This document shows, one piece after another, positions 1-9,021 of a stretch of DNA of 64,000 nt. The translations under genes and the position numbers were made by a program. The notes under the pieces are model-generated. The model saw only the letters and a program-made list of their open reading frames with translations, did no database searches and was not told the DNA's origin. The stretch is from Pontimicrobium aquaticum (GTDB taxonomy: Bacteria; Bacteroidota; Bacteroidia; Flavobacteriales; Flavobacteriaceae), in the NCBI RefSeq assembly GCF_005047595.1, contig NZ_SUPL01000006.1:239653-303652 (forward strand), in the 5' to 3' direction. The stretch's first letter is position 1; each line of letters starts with the position of its first letter.

Positions 1-176
1 TGGATATAAATATTAAAGTTGGTCAAGACATAAAAGAAAATGACACATTATTAGTGCTTGAAGCTATGAAAATGGAAAATATTATTACCTCTCCAAGAGA
101 TGGAATAATAAAAACCATTTCTGCAGTTAAAGGAAATGCCGTTGAGAAAAATGAATTGCTAATTGAATTCGAATAA
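1..176 (+). CDS. Biotin carboxyl carrier protein, C-terminal part (cut by window start)
   Basis: Only the last 57 residues are present, read from base 3 to the TAA at 174-176. They form a biotinyl/lipoyl attachment domain: the biotinylation motif EAMKMEN is clear at bases 60-80, with the target lysine between two methionines, followed by the second half of the beta barrel ending LLIEFE. The domain carries biotin between biotin carboxylase and carboxyltransferase. The next gene, a biotin carboxylase, starts two bases after the stop, so the two are surely co-transcribed. Whether this is a stand-alone carrier or the end of a longer subunit cannot be seen here. Confidence 0.9.
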   Translation, partial: DINIKVGQDIKENDTLLVLEAMKMENIITSPRDGIIKTISAVKGNAVEKNELLIEFE

Positions 177-178
177 TT

Positions 179-1618
179 ATGAAGAAGATACTAGTTGCAA
201 ATAGAGGAGAAATTGCTATTCGTGTGATGCGAACAGCAAAAATAATGGGCATACAAACGGTTGCTGTATTCTCTGAAGCAGATAGAAATGCACCACATGT
301 ACGTTATGCAGATGAAGCTGTCTATATAGGAAAAGCACCTTCAAATCAATCGTATTTATTAGGTAAAAAAATAATAGAGGTTGCAAAAAAATTAGATGTA
401 GATGGCATTCATCCTGGTTATGGATTTTTGAGTGAAAATGCACATTTCGCTGAATTATGCGAAAACAATAACATCACGTTTATTGGCCCAAAATCCAAAG
501 CCATTAAAATTATGGGAAGTAAACTTGCTGCCAAAGAAGCAGTAAAGGCTTATAACATTCCCATGGTTCCAGGTATAGACGAAGCCATTACTGATATTAA
601 AAAGGCTAAAGATATTGCCAAAGAAATTGGGTTTCCTATTTTAATTAAAGCTTCTGCAGGTGGTGGTGGAAAAGGCATGCGTGTTGTTGAAAAAGAAAGT
701 GATTTAGAATCACAAATGAATCGCGCTATTAGTGAAGCCACTTCTGCTTTTGGTGATGGCTCAGTATTTATTGAGAAATACGTCACTTCTCCTCGTCATA
801 TTGAAATTCAAGTCATGGCAGACAGTCATGGCAATGTACTACACTTTTTTGAACGCGAATGTAGCATTCAACGAAGACACCAAAAAGTGGTAGAAGAGGC
901 ACCTTCGTCCGTTTTAACACCAGATTTACGAGCAAAAATGGGAGACGCTGCCATTAATGTAGCACGCTCCTGTGATTATTTAGGAGCAGGTACCGTAGAG
1001 TTCTTGCTAGATGCCGACCACAATTTCTATTTCCTCGAAATGAACACACGTTTACAGGTAGAACATCCTGTTTCTGAATTAATTTCTGGTGTAGATCTAG
1101 TGGAATTACAAATTAAAGTCGCTCGTGGTGAAGCGCTAAATATTAAACAGGAAGATTTAAAAATAAACGGTCACGCATTAGAGCTTCGTGTATATGCCGA
1201 AGACCCTTTAAACGACTTTTTACCTAGTGTAGGGAATCTTAGCACCTATAAATTACCTGTTGGAAAAGATATTCGTGTTGACAACGGATTTGAAGAAGGT
1301 ATGGATGTACCAATCTATTACGATCCGATGCTTTCAAAGTTAATCACGTATGGAAAAACGCGTAATGAAGCCATTCAGCTAATGCTGAAAGCTATAGAGA
1401 ATTACCATATTGAAGGTGTACAAACCACTTTGCCTTTTGGGACTTTTGTTTGTAAACACGACGCCTTTATTTCTGGAAATTTTGATACGCACTTTGTAAA
1501 AAAATATTACTCACCAGAACTACTAAAAGAACAACATAAAGAAGAAGCAAAAATAGCAGCGATTATCGCTTTAAAACAATACTTGGAAGATCAACAGTTA
1601 TTACGTCTTCCTAATTAA
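179..1618 (+). CDS. accC: Biotin carboxylase subunit of acyl-CoA carboxylase
   Basis: ATP-dependent biotin carboxylase, 479 residues, a normal length for a stand-alone subunit without fused carrier. The N-terminal domain starts KKILVANRGEIAIRV. The ATP-grasp glycine loop SAGGGGKGMRVV lies near residues 158-170, and the catalytic/biotin-site segment EMNTRLQVEHPVSE near 286-299. It carboxylates the biotin of the carrier encoded just upstream. The carboxyltransferase follows 117 bases downstream, so the set is a three-subunit acyl-CoA carboxylase. The nearby acyl-CoA-type carboxyltransferase suggests propionyl-CoA (methylmalonyl-CoA pathway or branched-chain degradation) rather than acetyl-CoA as substrate; that part is inference. 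The ATG follows the carrier stop by two bases. Confidence 0.95.
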   Translation: MKKILVANRGEIAIRVMRTAKIMGIQTVAVFSEADRNAPHVRYADEAVYIGKAPSNQSYLLGKKIIEVAKKLDVDGIHPGYGFLSENAHFAELCENNNITFIGPKSKAIKIMGSKLAAKEAVKAYNIPMVPGIDEAITDIKKAKDIAKEIGFPILIKASAGGGGKGMRVVEKESDLESQMNRAISEATSAFGDGSVFIEKYVTSPRHIEIQVMADSHGNVLHFFERECSIQRRHQKVVEEAPSSVLTPDLRAKMGDAAINVARSCDYLGAGTVEFLLDADHNFYFLEMNTRLQVEHPVSELISGVDLVELQIKVARGEALNIKQEDLKINGHALELRVYAEDPLNDFLPSVGNLSTYKLPVGKDIRVDNGFEEGMDVPIYYDPMLSKLITYGKTRNEAIQLMLKAIENYHIEGVQTTLPFGTFVCKHDAFISGNFDTHFVKKYYSPELLKEQHKEEAKIAAIIALKQYLEDQQLLRLPN

Positions 1619-1630
1619 CTTTAGCGCAAC

Positions 1631-1723
1631 TATCATTCCGTACTGTCCCACTGAACATAGTCGAAGTGTGGTACGGAATCCAAATGAAAAATAAATAGAT
1701 TCTGCATTGTAGTACAGAATAAC
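1631..1723. repeat. Two-hairpin palindromic repeat (ATTCC/GGAAT type)
   Basis: The gap between biotin carboxylase and carboxyltransferase holds two inverted repeats: ATTCCGTAC (1635-1643) with GTACGGAAT (1671-1679), whose loop contains a nested CACT/AGTG stem, and ATTCTG (1699-1704) with CAGAAT (1715-1720). The two-arm layout resembles the copy at 45425-45482. It sits inside an apparent operon, so it would be transcribed and could stabilise or attenuate the mRNA. Confidence 0.65.
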
Positions 1724-1735
1724 AAAAAAAAAATC

Positions 1736-3277
1736 ATGGACTCAAAAATAAAAACACTTAACGATAAACTTCAACAAGCCTATTTAGGTGGTGGCGAAGC
1801 ACGTATTAAAAAGCAACATGCTAAAAAGAAACTAACAGCACGCGAACGTGTAGAATATCTACTAGACGAAGGGTCTTTTGAAGAAATTGGTGCCTTAGTA
1901 ACGCATCGCACCAAAGATTTTGGCATGGAAAACCAGCAGTTTTATGGTGATGGTGTTATTACAGGTTACGGAACAGTTAACGGACGATTAGTGTATGTTT
2001 TTGCTCAAGACTTTACTGTTTTTGGTGGTTCTTTATCTGAAACACACGCCGAAAAGATTTGTAAAATCATGGACATAGCAGTGAACGTTGGCGCACCATT
2101 AATTGGTTTAAATGACTCAGGTGGCGCAAGAATTCAGGAAGGGGTTCGCTCGTTAGGAGGTTATGCCGATATTTTTTACAGAAATGTTCAAGCGTCAGGT
2201 GTTATTCCGCAGATTTCAGCTATTATGGGACCATGTGCTGGAGGTGCTGTTTATTCACCAGCTATGACCGATTTCACCATCATGGTACAAGACACAAGTT
2301 ACATGTTTGTTACTGGACCAAATGTGGTAAAAACGGTTACTAACGAAGAAGTAACCTCAGAAGAGCTTGGTGGTGCTTCAACGCATTCAGTAAAATCTGG
2401 AGTGGCACATAAAACCTCAGCAAATGATGTAGAGTGCTTAGAAGATATTAAACAACTGCTTAGTTATTTGCCACAAAGTAATAAAGAAAAGCCTACTCAT
2501 CTACCTTTTGATTTAAAAGACGAAATTAGAAAAAGCCTCTCAACTATTGTTCCTGATAGTCCAAATAAACCTTACGATATGCATGAGGTTATTAAAGGTA
2601 TTATTGATGATGATTCTTTTTATGAAATACATAAAGACCATGCAGAAAATATTATTGTTGGATTTGCACGCTTAGGCGGAAAGAGCATTGGCATTATCGC
2701 CAATCAACCAATGTTTTTAGCTGGTGTCTTAGATGTTGACAGTTCAAAAAAAGCAGCACGTTTTGTTCGCTTTTGCGATTGCTTTAATATTCCTATGTTA
2801 GTTCTCGAAGACGTTCCTGGTTTTTTACCGGGAACAGACCAAGAATGGAATGGTATTATTGTACATGGTGCTAAGTTATTATATGCTTTTAGTGAAGCCA
2901 CAGTACCAAGAGTAACTGTTATTACTAGGAAAGCATATGGAGGTGCTTATGACGTTATGAACTCAAAACATATAGGCGCAGATATGAATTTTGCTTGGCC
3001 GAATGCCGAAATTGCAGTCATGGGAGCAAAAGGCGCTGCGGAAATCATCTTTAAAAAAGACATTAATACTGCAAAAGATAAAGAAGCTAAATGGAAAGAA
3101 AAAGAAGCTGAATATGCCGAACTATTTGCTAATCCTTATAGTGCTGCTGAACGTGGTTTTATTGATGAAGTTATTTTACCAAAAGATACACGTCGAAAAT
3201 TACTGAAAGCTTTCTCCATGTTAGAAAACAAACAGGTTGATAGACCAAAAAGAAAGCACGGTAATATTCCTCTATAA
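1736..3277 (+). CDS. Acyl-CoA carboxylase carboxyltransferase (beta) subunit, propionyl-CoA type
   Basis: Carboxyltransferase of 513 residues with both crotonase-fold halves typical of PccB/MmdA proteins. The N-terminal half has [23 protein letters not shown] near residue 123 and [12 protein letters not shown] near 162, forming the acyl-CoA side. The C-terminal half has the biotin-side oxyanion segments [16 protein letters not shown] and [10 protein letters not shown]. It moves the carboxyl group from biotin to an acyl-CoA. Length and motifs match propionyl-CoA carboxylase beta or methylmalonyl-CoA decarboxylase alpha; the neighbouring biotin carboxylase favours the carboxylase. It ends at a strong hairpin shared with the convergent amidohydrolase gene. 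Confidence 0.92.
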   Translation: MDSKIKTLNDKLQQAYLGGGEARIKKQHAKKKLTARERVEYLLDEGSFEEIGALVTHRTKDFGMENQQFYGDGVITGYGTVNGRLVYVFAQDFTVFGGSLSETHAEKICKIMDIAVNVGAPLIGLNDSGGARIQEGVRSLGGYADIFYRNVQASGVIPQISAIMGPCAGGAVYSPAMTDFTIMVQDTSYMFVTGPNVVKTVTNEEVTSEELGGASTHSVKSGVAHKTSANDVECLEDIKQLLSYLPQSNKEKPTHLPFDLKDEIRKSLSTIVPDSPNKPYDMHEVIKGIIDDDSFYEIHKDHAENIIVGFARLGGKSIGIIANQPMFLAGVLDVDSSKKAARFVRFCDCFNIPMLVLEDVPGFLPGTDQEWNGIIVHGAKLLYAFSEATVPRVTVITRKAYGGAYDVMNSKHIGADMNFAWPNAEIAVMGAKGAAEIIFKKDINTAKDKEAKWKEKEAEYAELFANPYSAAERGFIDEVILPKDTRRKLLKAFSMLENKQVDRPKRKHGNIPL

Positions 3278-3283
3278 AAAATT

Positions 3284-3307
3284 AAAAGCCACTTAAAAGT
3301 GGCTTTT
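3284..3307. terminator. Bidirectional terminator between carboxyltransferase and amidohydrolase
   Basis: An 11-base stem, AAAAGCCACTT paired with AAGTGGCTTTT, with a two-base loop and a T-run on the plus side and A-run on the other. It lies between two converging genes and can end both transcripts. Confidence 0.85.
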
Positions 3308-3310
3308 TTT

Positions 3311-4396
3311 CTATTTAGGAAATAAACTCTTATCTAATCCAGGAACAATGCGCAAGGCATTTTTATAATACACTTTTTTAAGCACCTCATCATCTAGATC
3401 CAAACCATACATTGCCCAAAAAGCATGATATTTTTTGTGGTATGGAAAGTATTCATCTGCACTTTCTAAGACTCTAAAATAGGTTGGAAATTCTTCTGGC
3501 TTCCAACTATCCTTTCCAAATAATACTCTGTCTTGATATTTAGTTATAAAGGCTTTGGCAAAACGAGGCTGTCTTCCTAATTCGGCAATAATAGCACCAA
3601 TACCAACATTCATATTTGGCATTTCATCTAGTAGTTTTCCTAATCTACCTAAATCGTTAGCTAACCAACTCATATGTGCACTAATAAAGGTAGTGTTTGG
3701 ATGCTTTTTAAACACGTTATACTGCTCATTCATAATTTGTTGAAAAGGTGCAGGATCTGTATCTGTACGTTTACGTCTTGGATGTGTTTTTAATTCTAAC
3801 CAACGTTCGTTATCGCCATCAAATTCATCCCAAAAAGATGCAGGATCTGCCGAGTGTATTAACACAGGTATTCCTAGCTCACCACATTTAGCCCAAATTG
3901 GGTCTAACCGCTTATCATTAATCGCTAATCTATTTCCTTGCGCATCTTTATTACGTAATCCTAAACTTTTATACACTTTTAAGCCTCTAGCACCATTTTT
4001 CACATCTTGTTCTAACTGAACTACCATTTTTTCAGTCCAGCCTTCACTTCCAGCACCTTCAAAATTGATGTTAGCAAACACTACAAATCGATTTGGAAAA
4101 TTATCGGCTATATTTTTAACAGATTTTACTAAATCATCGCCAGTTCTGCCGCTTAAATTTACCATAATTCCCATATTCAACTTATCCATATCAGCTACGA
4201 CAGGTGTTAAATCTTGAGTTGGCATCCTGTATTGATGTCCATGCACATCAATAAAAGGGAATTTAGCTTTAAAAATACTATCTCCAGGAACTACTAGTGT
4301 GGATTTTGGATTGTATTCTTCAAAAGACATTTCCTGAGCTATAACAAGTATTGGCAGCAAGAACATTAAAGTTGAGATAATTGAACGAAACTTCAT
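3311..4396 (-). CDS. Exported amidohydrolase family protein
   Basis: 361 residues with a hydrophobic signal peptide (about 1-20, ending VIAQ), so probably periplasmic. The rest is an amidohydrolase-2 TIM barrel: the metal motif DVHGH (His52, His54), LIHSAD near 180, a further histidine in FISAHMSW near 240 and the aspartate of LFGKDSW near 294. Such proteins hydrolyse or decarboxylate small molecules using a divalent metal; the substrate cannot be told from the sequence. It stands alone, converging on the carboxylase operon and running away from the MarC-like gene region. The start is the only ATG giving a full signal peptide. Confidence 0.82.
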   Translation of the reverse strand: MKFRSIISTLMFLLPILVIAQEMSFEEYNPKSTLVVPGDSIFKAKFPFIDVHGHQYRMPTQDLTPVVADMDKLNMGIMVNLSGRTGDDLVKSVKNIADNFPNRFVVFANINFEGAGSEGWTEKMVVQLEQDVKNGARGLKVYKSLGLRNKDAQGNRLAINDKRLDPIWAKCGELGIPVLIHSADPASFWDEFDGDNERWLELKTHPRRKRTDTDPAPFQQIMNEQYNVFKKHPNTTFISAHMSWLANDLGRLGKLLDEMPNMNVGIGAIIAELGRQPRFAKAFITKYQDRVLFGKDSWKPEEFPTYFRVLESADEYFPYHKKYHAFWAMYGLDLDDEVLKKVYYKNALRIVPGLDKSLFPK

Positions 4397-4474
4397 ATCT
4401 ATAATTTTGTTTTAGGCACTAAAGTTAATAATATACCACAATAGAATAGTAAATTTAGCAAGCATTTAACAAGG

Positions 4475-5110
4475 TTATTTAAATGATATGAACGATAATA
4501 TATTGACTATAGAAGAAATCATATACTCAATTCCAATAGCTATTACTATAAACCCAATAATTCTGGAGAGTGCATTAATACCTGATGCGCCTAATACTCC
4601 GACTATAAAATGTCCGCTTTTAAGTATTATATAAATACTAAATGCTGCCAAAATCATGGCACAGACTATAATTATAACATCAAAAGTTAGGTTATATTCC
4701 TGATTATAACCAATAAGCATTGATATGGTTCCAGGACCTGCCAACATTGGTATAGCTAATGGTGTTAGTGAAATGGAGTCTCGCGTTTGAATATCTTGTT
4801 GCACGCGTTTACGTTTCATGCCTTTGTGCTCTCTAAATTTACCTGTAAGCAGGGCAAATCCAGAAGATGTAATAATAAGTCCTCCTGCAATCTTTAATGC
4901 ATTTAAACTAATCCCAAAAAAAGACAAAATATACTTACCTGCAAAAAAGGAAAGTAACAAGATTATCAACACATCTACAGCTGTCCAAAACGCTGTTATT
5001 GAGCGTTCTTTTTTAGAGTTATCTTGTGTTAATCCCACAAAAACAGGCACGGTTCCTAAGGGATTCATTATGGAGAACAGTGCTCCAAAAGTAATTAAAA
5101 GTAATTCCAT
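4475..5110 (-). CDS. MarC family integral membrane protein
   Basis: 211 residues with about six membrane segments. The N-terminus FGALFSIMNPLGTVPVFVGLT is characteristic of the MarC/UPF0056 family, and a second family segment LAIPMLAGPGTISMLIG begins near residue 115. The family sits in the inner membrane and its transport function is unsettled; the name came from the mar locus, but antibiotic export has not been supported for E. coli MarC. A long charged cytoplasmic loop (KFREHKGMKRKRVQQ) separates the two halves. There is no obvious operon partner. Confidence 0.88.
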   Translation of the reverse strand: MELLLITFGALFSIMNPLGTVPVFVGLTQDNSKKERSITAFWTAVDVLIILLLSFFAGKYILSFFGISLNALKIAGGLIITSSGFALLTGKFREHKGMKRKRVQQDIQTRDSISLTPLAIPMLAGPGTISMLIGYNQEYNLTFDVIIIVCAMILAAFSIYIILKSGHFIVGVLGASGINALSRIIGFIVIAIGIEYMISSIVNILSFISFK

Positions 5111-5196
5111 TGTTTTTTCTACAAAAACACTGCTTTTAATTAGCTTTTACATTACAAGAAAATTAAACTAAAATTATTAAAATGTAAAGTACTTTT

Positions 5197-5667
5197 TTAT
5201 AGTTCCTCTATCATTACATTGTAGTCGTATTGCAAATCTTCATGCACTTTAGCAATGGCTTTTTGGGCTAATTCTAATTGCTTGTTATACATGTTTGTCA
5301 ATACGGTATTTTGCTTATATGAAGGCTGCATCTTTCCTAACCTCTTACAGAAATATATAAGTAATTCGGCTTCGGTTTCTTTCTTTTTAGAATAACGAAT
5401 AAAACGCTTTACTTGCCTTAGTATTTTTCTAACCGCTTTTTTAATATAATAGTAATTGGTAGCACTTATTTCTGAAAAAGTCGCATCTATATATGCCTTT
5501 ACACTTTCGATATAGGCCGTTTCATTTTCCGACTCAAATACCAAATAGGTTAAGAGTTCTTTGGTTTCTAGTTTAAAACGAGCCATTGCTAAGCAATAGT
5601 CAATTAACTGCTCTTGCGACCTATATTTTAGCTCTTTTTTAAGCTCGGTAATTGTGGCTGGTTTCAT
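5197..5667 (-). CDS. Conserved-looking hypothetical protein, helical and lysine-rich
   Basis: I do not recognise this family. From ATG 5667 it encodes 156 residues, almost entirely charged helix, with a basic centre (RKILRQVKRFIRYSKKKETEAELL) and no signal peptide. A TTG nine bases further upstream could extend it by three residues, but it would overlap the stop of the preceding gene; ATG 5667 follows that TAA by one base (TAATATG), a typical tight operon junction. It is the last gene of a run of three, after the hypothetical at 5669 and the DinB-like gene at 6091. It is probably cytosolic. Confidence 0.65.
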   Translation of the reverse strand: MKPATITELKKELKYRSQEQLIDYCLAMARFKLETKELLTYLVFESENETAYIESVKAYIDATFSEISATNYYYIKKAVRKILRQVKRFIRYSKKKETEAELLIYFCKRLGKMQPSYKQNTVLTNMYNKQLELAQKAIAKVHEDLQYDYNVMIEEL

Positions 5668-5668
5668 A

Positions 5669-6082
5669 TTAAGCAAAAGGCTTTAAATTAGGTTCTAAAA
5701 ATGAGGATTTAGCAATATTTGAATTAAAGATATCAATACTATAATGTTGAGCTAATAGTTCTTTAAAATTTGTTTTTAACCTTGGAAATTCTGTTATAAA
5801 ATCCTTGAAATTATTAGATTTAGATTTCGAAATAAAATGACTTACGGCTTTAACTGCAGCTATAGTTACCGTTTTGTTATACTTATCTTTTACACCCAGT
5901 GAAGCTACATAACTTAATAACTGACTATCTATAGTAATTAAAGCTTTATTTAGACCATATTTTGTTACATGAATCCATGCTAAACGTATGTGAGCCTCAT
6001 GGTTAAATAACGATGCATCTAGAGTACAATTTGAGAATTGTGCTTCAAATTCGTTATCTACTAACTCTAAGTGATTTTGCAT
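5669..6082 (-). CDS. Hypothetical protein with FNHEAHIRLAW motif
   Basis: 137 residues, no signal peptide or membrane segment. The segment FNHEAHIRLAWIHV near residues 26-39 looks like the histidine-containing F-x-H-x-x-H-x-R-L-A-W signature of a small uncharacterised bacterial family, and the end SSFLEPNLKPFA also fits that family's tail; this is recognition from memory, not a search. The two histidines could bind a metal. It lies eight bases after the DinB-like gene and one base before the next hypothetical, so the three are probably one transcript. DinB-fold proteins are also metal-binding helical bundles, which may or may not be a coincidence. Confidence 0.65.
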   Translation of the reverse strand: MQNHLELVDNEFEAQFSNCTLDASLFNHEAHIRLAWIHVTKYGLNKALITIDSQLLSYVASLGVKDKYNKTVTIAAVKAVSHFISKSKSNNFKDFITEFPRLKTNFKELLAQHYSIDIFNSNIAKSSFLEPNLKPFA

Positions 6083-6090
6083 AATTAAAA

Positions 6091-6540
6091 CTATTTAGAA
6101 TCTAATAAACGCCTGTGATAATTAATTTGTCCTAAATGATATGCTAAATGCGATGTTAAATGCACCAAGAAATAACCTGTTGTCATGTGATCTTCAAAAA
6201 CTCTTCGTCTGTATTCTTTTTGTAAATCTTGAGGTGTTAATTTCTTTAAAGTGTTTTCTACAATATCCATAGTCTCATCAACCTGACGTAATAACTCTTC
6301 TCTGGGTACATCTTTTAAAGAAAATTCTAAATCTCTTTGCCTAATATAACCTGTACCTCCCAATTCTGCACCAATAAAATGATTTAAGTTTCCTACTAAA
6401 TGTAAACACAAGTTTCCGGGACAATTGGATACAGCTTTATCGATAATCCATAAGTTTGATTCATCTTTATAAGCTGCTATTTCTTCTTTTAATTTATTTA
6501 GATCCCTTTCAAATATTTTGATTACAATATCTATTAGCAT
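6091..6540 (-). CDS. DinB-like / DUF1572 family protein
   Basis: 149 residues forming a four-helix-bundle DinB/YfiT-like protein. Candidate metal histidines are in LCLHLVGNLNHFIG (about residues 45-58) and in the C-terminal HLTSHLAYHLGQINYHRR (about 127-144). These match the DUF1572 subgroup, whose members are often thiol-dependent metalloenzymes, though most have no known substrate. It is the first gene of a three-gene minus-strand run. A structured region and terminator separate it from the protease gene upstream. Confidence 0.78.
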   Translation of the reverse strand: MLIDIVIKIFERDLNKLKEEIAAYKDESNLWIIDKAVSNCPGNLCLHLVGNLNHFIGAELGGTGYIRQRDLEFSLKDVPREELLRQVDETMDIVENTLKKLTPQDLQKEYRRRVFEDHMTTGYFLVHLTSHLAYHLGQINYHRRLLDSK

Positions 6541-6604
6541 AACTACTATTTTCTTTAAAACAAATTTAGCAATATATAGAATAACAGACTATACTTTAAA
6601 GAAT

Positions 6605-6633
6605 AAACCCAGAATTTAAAAAATTCTGGGTTT
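6605..6633 (-). terminator. Terminator hairpin after the NAL1-like protease gene
   Basis: A 13-base perfect stem, AAACCCAGAATTT paired with AAATTCTGGGTTT around a three-base loop, lies about 60 bases past the stop of the minus-strand protease gene and before the DinB-like gene. It separates those two transcription units, although the U-run is weak. Confidence 0.65.
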
Positions 6634-6692
6634 AGAGGCTATTTTAATAATACATTTAGCTAATGATTCCTTAATTATACTTGTTAATATAT

Positions 6693-8075
6693 TTAGACAA
6701 ATCTAATCCCATTCGCCTCAAAGGTTCTTAAAATATCACCTATTGGATTTGCAATGGTATATTTAGTGTCATTAGCTGTTTCTCCACCACTCATAATCAT
6801 ACCAACGACCTCCTTATCTTCGTTAACAACTATTGAACCAGAATCTCCTGGCAATCCAAAATTATCATATGGGTTAACCGTTTGAATTCTAAGTTGATTA
6901 TAATACGTATAAGTTCCAAAATTTGGATAGTTTACATTACAAGTAAATGTATCGCTTACCACCTTTCCTGTAGTAAACTGAGTTCTTCTACCAAACTTTG
7001 CGACATCATCGCCGGGAAATGTTACATCATGACCAGTTGTTTGTCCTATTTGTAAAATAGTTTTTGGCAGTATATTTCTATGGCTAACAGTTGCTAAAGC
7101 AGCATCAATATTATTAGGCTGTCCTAAGAAGCCCATTAAAAACTCTCCTGCATCTGTTTCTGGCCAATGTCCTCCCATTGGTAATGCTGGTTGACTTAAA
7201 TGTGTTCCTGGTATCGTATGTGGTCCAGACATAAATACATGTGCACTACTCAACATTACCTTTGCTCCAAAATTGGTTTCAAGTACAATACCTAGAGTAC
7301 CATATAAATCTAGATCGAAAGGCCCTACAGATATACCTCCAAGTATTGGATTCACTATGGAATCATTTATAACACTTTTTGTTTCGCTTGGCTCTGTTTT
7401 CGTTGCAGTTGAAAAAGGCACTAATGTTGTTTCCCACACATCAGTTTTAATACCCTGAACGGTTTTAGGGATACGTTGTTTTGGTAGTACGTTTTGTTTC
7501 TTTTCAACAAATACAATAATGGCCAACTCATCTGTTTTTATACCGTTCTTAATCTTATAATCTATATCTACAGCAACAACACCTTCTCTTTGTAACAACG
7601 CATCTTCAACTTTACTTTTTATTCGTTGAATATGTTTCCTGCGTTCAAATTCTCTTGAGTCCTTGCTTTCTCTAATATTGAATATCTTCTTTTGTTCTTG
7701 AACTTTTTCCCAAAATTGAGCTCCTATAGTTAATATATCTCCTTTGTGAGCTTCATAATATTTAATAAATTCTTTTACTTCAAATTCTAATAAATTATCT
7801 GTACTATAGCCTGTACACTTACCATTTACAAAAAAGATTTTAGCGTTGCGAACACCAGTTTTAGAGAAATTGAATGAGATATGGAATTTTTTAAATTCTC
7901 CATTTCCTTTATCAGTAGGAGCTACTGTAAAATGTGTGTTGAATTTATCTGTTTCCTTTGGAGACCTGTAATAAGAATATGAATTGCTATAAATACTATT
8001 ACTAGTTTTATAAATACCATTAAACTCATCAACATCAATAATTTTTATTTGTTCATTTAAATCTTTACATTTCAT
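6693..8075 (-). CDS. Trypsin-fold serine protease, NAL1-like
   Basis: 460 residues. The C-terminal 230 form a chymotrypsin-like domain: His in LSSAHVFM (about 277), Asp in NNIDAALATV (about 323) and Ser in GLPGDSGSIVV (about 405). Before it, residues about 155-215 (EGVVAVDIDYKIKNGIKTDELAI...) match the beta-sheet region seen upstream of the protease domain in NAL1-like bacterial proteins. The first 150 residues are not recognised. There is no signal peptide, so a cytosolic role or non-classical export is likely. It lies just downstream of three tandem paralogues but has terminators on both sides, so it is probably its own transcript. It could process or regulate the paralogues; that is speculation. 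Confidence 0.8.
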   Translation of the reverse strand: MKCKDLNEQIKIIDVDEFNGIYKTSNSIYSNSYSYYRSPKETDKFNTHFTVAPTDKGNGEFKKFHISFNFSKTGVRNAKIFFVNGKCTGYSTDNLLEFEVKEFIKYYEAHKGDILTIGAQFWEKVQEQKKIFNIRESKDSREFERRKHIQRIKSKVEDALLQREGVVAVDIDYKIKNGIKTDELAIIVFVEKKQNVLPKQRIPKTVQGIKTDVWETTLVPFSTATKTEPSETKSVINDSIVNPILGGISVGPFDLDLYGTLGIVLETNFGAKVMLSSAHVFMSGPHTIPGTHLSQPALPMGGHWPETDAGEFLMGFLGQPNNIDAALATVSHRNILPKTILQIGQTTGHDVTFPGDDVAKFGRRTQFTTGKVVSDTFTCNVNYPNFGTYTYYNQLRIQTVNPYDNFGLPGDSGSIVVNEDKEVVGMIMSGGETANDTKYTIANPIGDILRTFEANGIRFV

Positions 8076-8114
8076 AATTATTTGATTTTATAAACTTTAT
8101 TAACTTTTGTAATT

Positions 8115-8163
8115 AAAAAGAAGTGCTTATCTCATCTAATGGATTCAATAAGCACTTCTTTTT
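8115..8163 (-). terminator. Terminator of the three-paralogue operon
   Basis: A perfect 15-base stem, AAAAAGAAGTGCTTA paired with TAAGCACTTCTTTTT around a 19-base loop, directly follows the stop of the last paralogue and precedes the protease gene. Both sides have A/T runs, so it ends the paralogue transcript. Confidence 0.8.
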
Positions 8164-8175
8164 ACTTATTCAATA

Positions 8176-8961
8176 CTAAACAAGTGATGTTGCTAAGGGA
8201 TCAAAACATAGTTTGGCTCCTTTACGCTCTGGTGACGTAGCGTCTCCCATCCAATCATCCACAGATTTCTTATCTAAATTTGCTAACTTATCAGCATAAG
8301 CTCTAATTAAATCTGGAAGAATAACATATTCCGTTCTATTCACTTCATATTCTTGAAGGTTTATTTCAGACTTTCCTTTCTCATATTTCATGTGTAAGGT
8401 CGTATAGTAAATAAATATACGAGGTTGAAGTGGGTTTGTCATATCAATAGTAGACTGTGAAAATATATTCTTCCAATCCTCTTTTGATTCTTTCCCAAAT
8501 ACAGATTTAGCCATATTAGCAATACTTTCCTTCATGGCATTTTCGTCTGATTTACTAATCCCATCATAAAGGCTTACAATTTGGTCAATAAGTACATTAT
8601 AGTTTTTAGACTCATATTTACTTTTAGTCTTCTCATTTTTGTAGAGTGCAAAAAATGGTGTATTATCAACTTCCTTGATATAGTCTTGAAAATAAACAGC
8701 TAATTGCTCGGAAGATAAACTTGTTGGATGAAAATTTGCACGATTCTGTACGTGACCTAATAGACTTGCTACAGCAGTTGGCAAATTTTGTGGTTCGCTA
8801 TACACTTTTGATCCTTCTGAATCTGGATCACTTGTGTCATTTCCTAACATATTGCCACGTGCAACAGCTTGTTTTTTTCCCTCAGGTGCGTCATGAAATC
8901 GAAAATCTGGAGATACGTGAATCCATGATTCAATTAATTGAGTAATGTTTGTTGTTTTCAT
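8176..8961 (-). CDS. Tandem paralogue 3 of an unrecognised protein family
   Basis: 261 residues, no signal peptide and no membrane segment. I do not recognise the family. It is about 55-60% identical by eye to the paralogue at 9022 and less to the one at 9856. Shared blocks in order: TQLIESWIHVSP (N-terminus), ARGNMLGNDTSDPDS, KVYSEPQNLPTAVASLLGHVQNRANFHP, SKNYNVLIDQIVSLYDG, MAKSVFG, ILPDLIRAYADKL and SPERKGAKLCF near the end. The SPE(R/K)...LCF motif, with one conserved cysteine, occurs in all three. It is the last gene of the three-gene run and is followed by a strong terminator. A secreted-effector or toxin role can be imagined from copy number alone, but nothing proves it. Confidence 0.75.
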   Translation of the reverse strand: MKTTNITQLIESWIHVSPDFRFHDAPEGKKQAVARGNMLGNDTSDPDSEGSKVYSEPQNLPTAVASLLGHVQNRANFHPTSLSSEQLAVYFQDYIKEVDNTPFFALYKNEKTKSKYESKNYNVLIDQIVSLYDGISKSDENAMKESIANMAKSVFGKESKEDWKNIFSQSTIDMTNPLQPRIFIYYTTLHMKYEKGKSEINLQEYEVNRTEYVILPDLIRAYADKLANLDKKSVDDWMGDATSPERKGAKLCFDPLATSLV

Positions 8962-9021
8962 AATACTTGTGTTTAATAGTTAATAAAAATTGATTTATAA
9001 TTAAAGTTTCTGTGATACTAA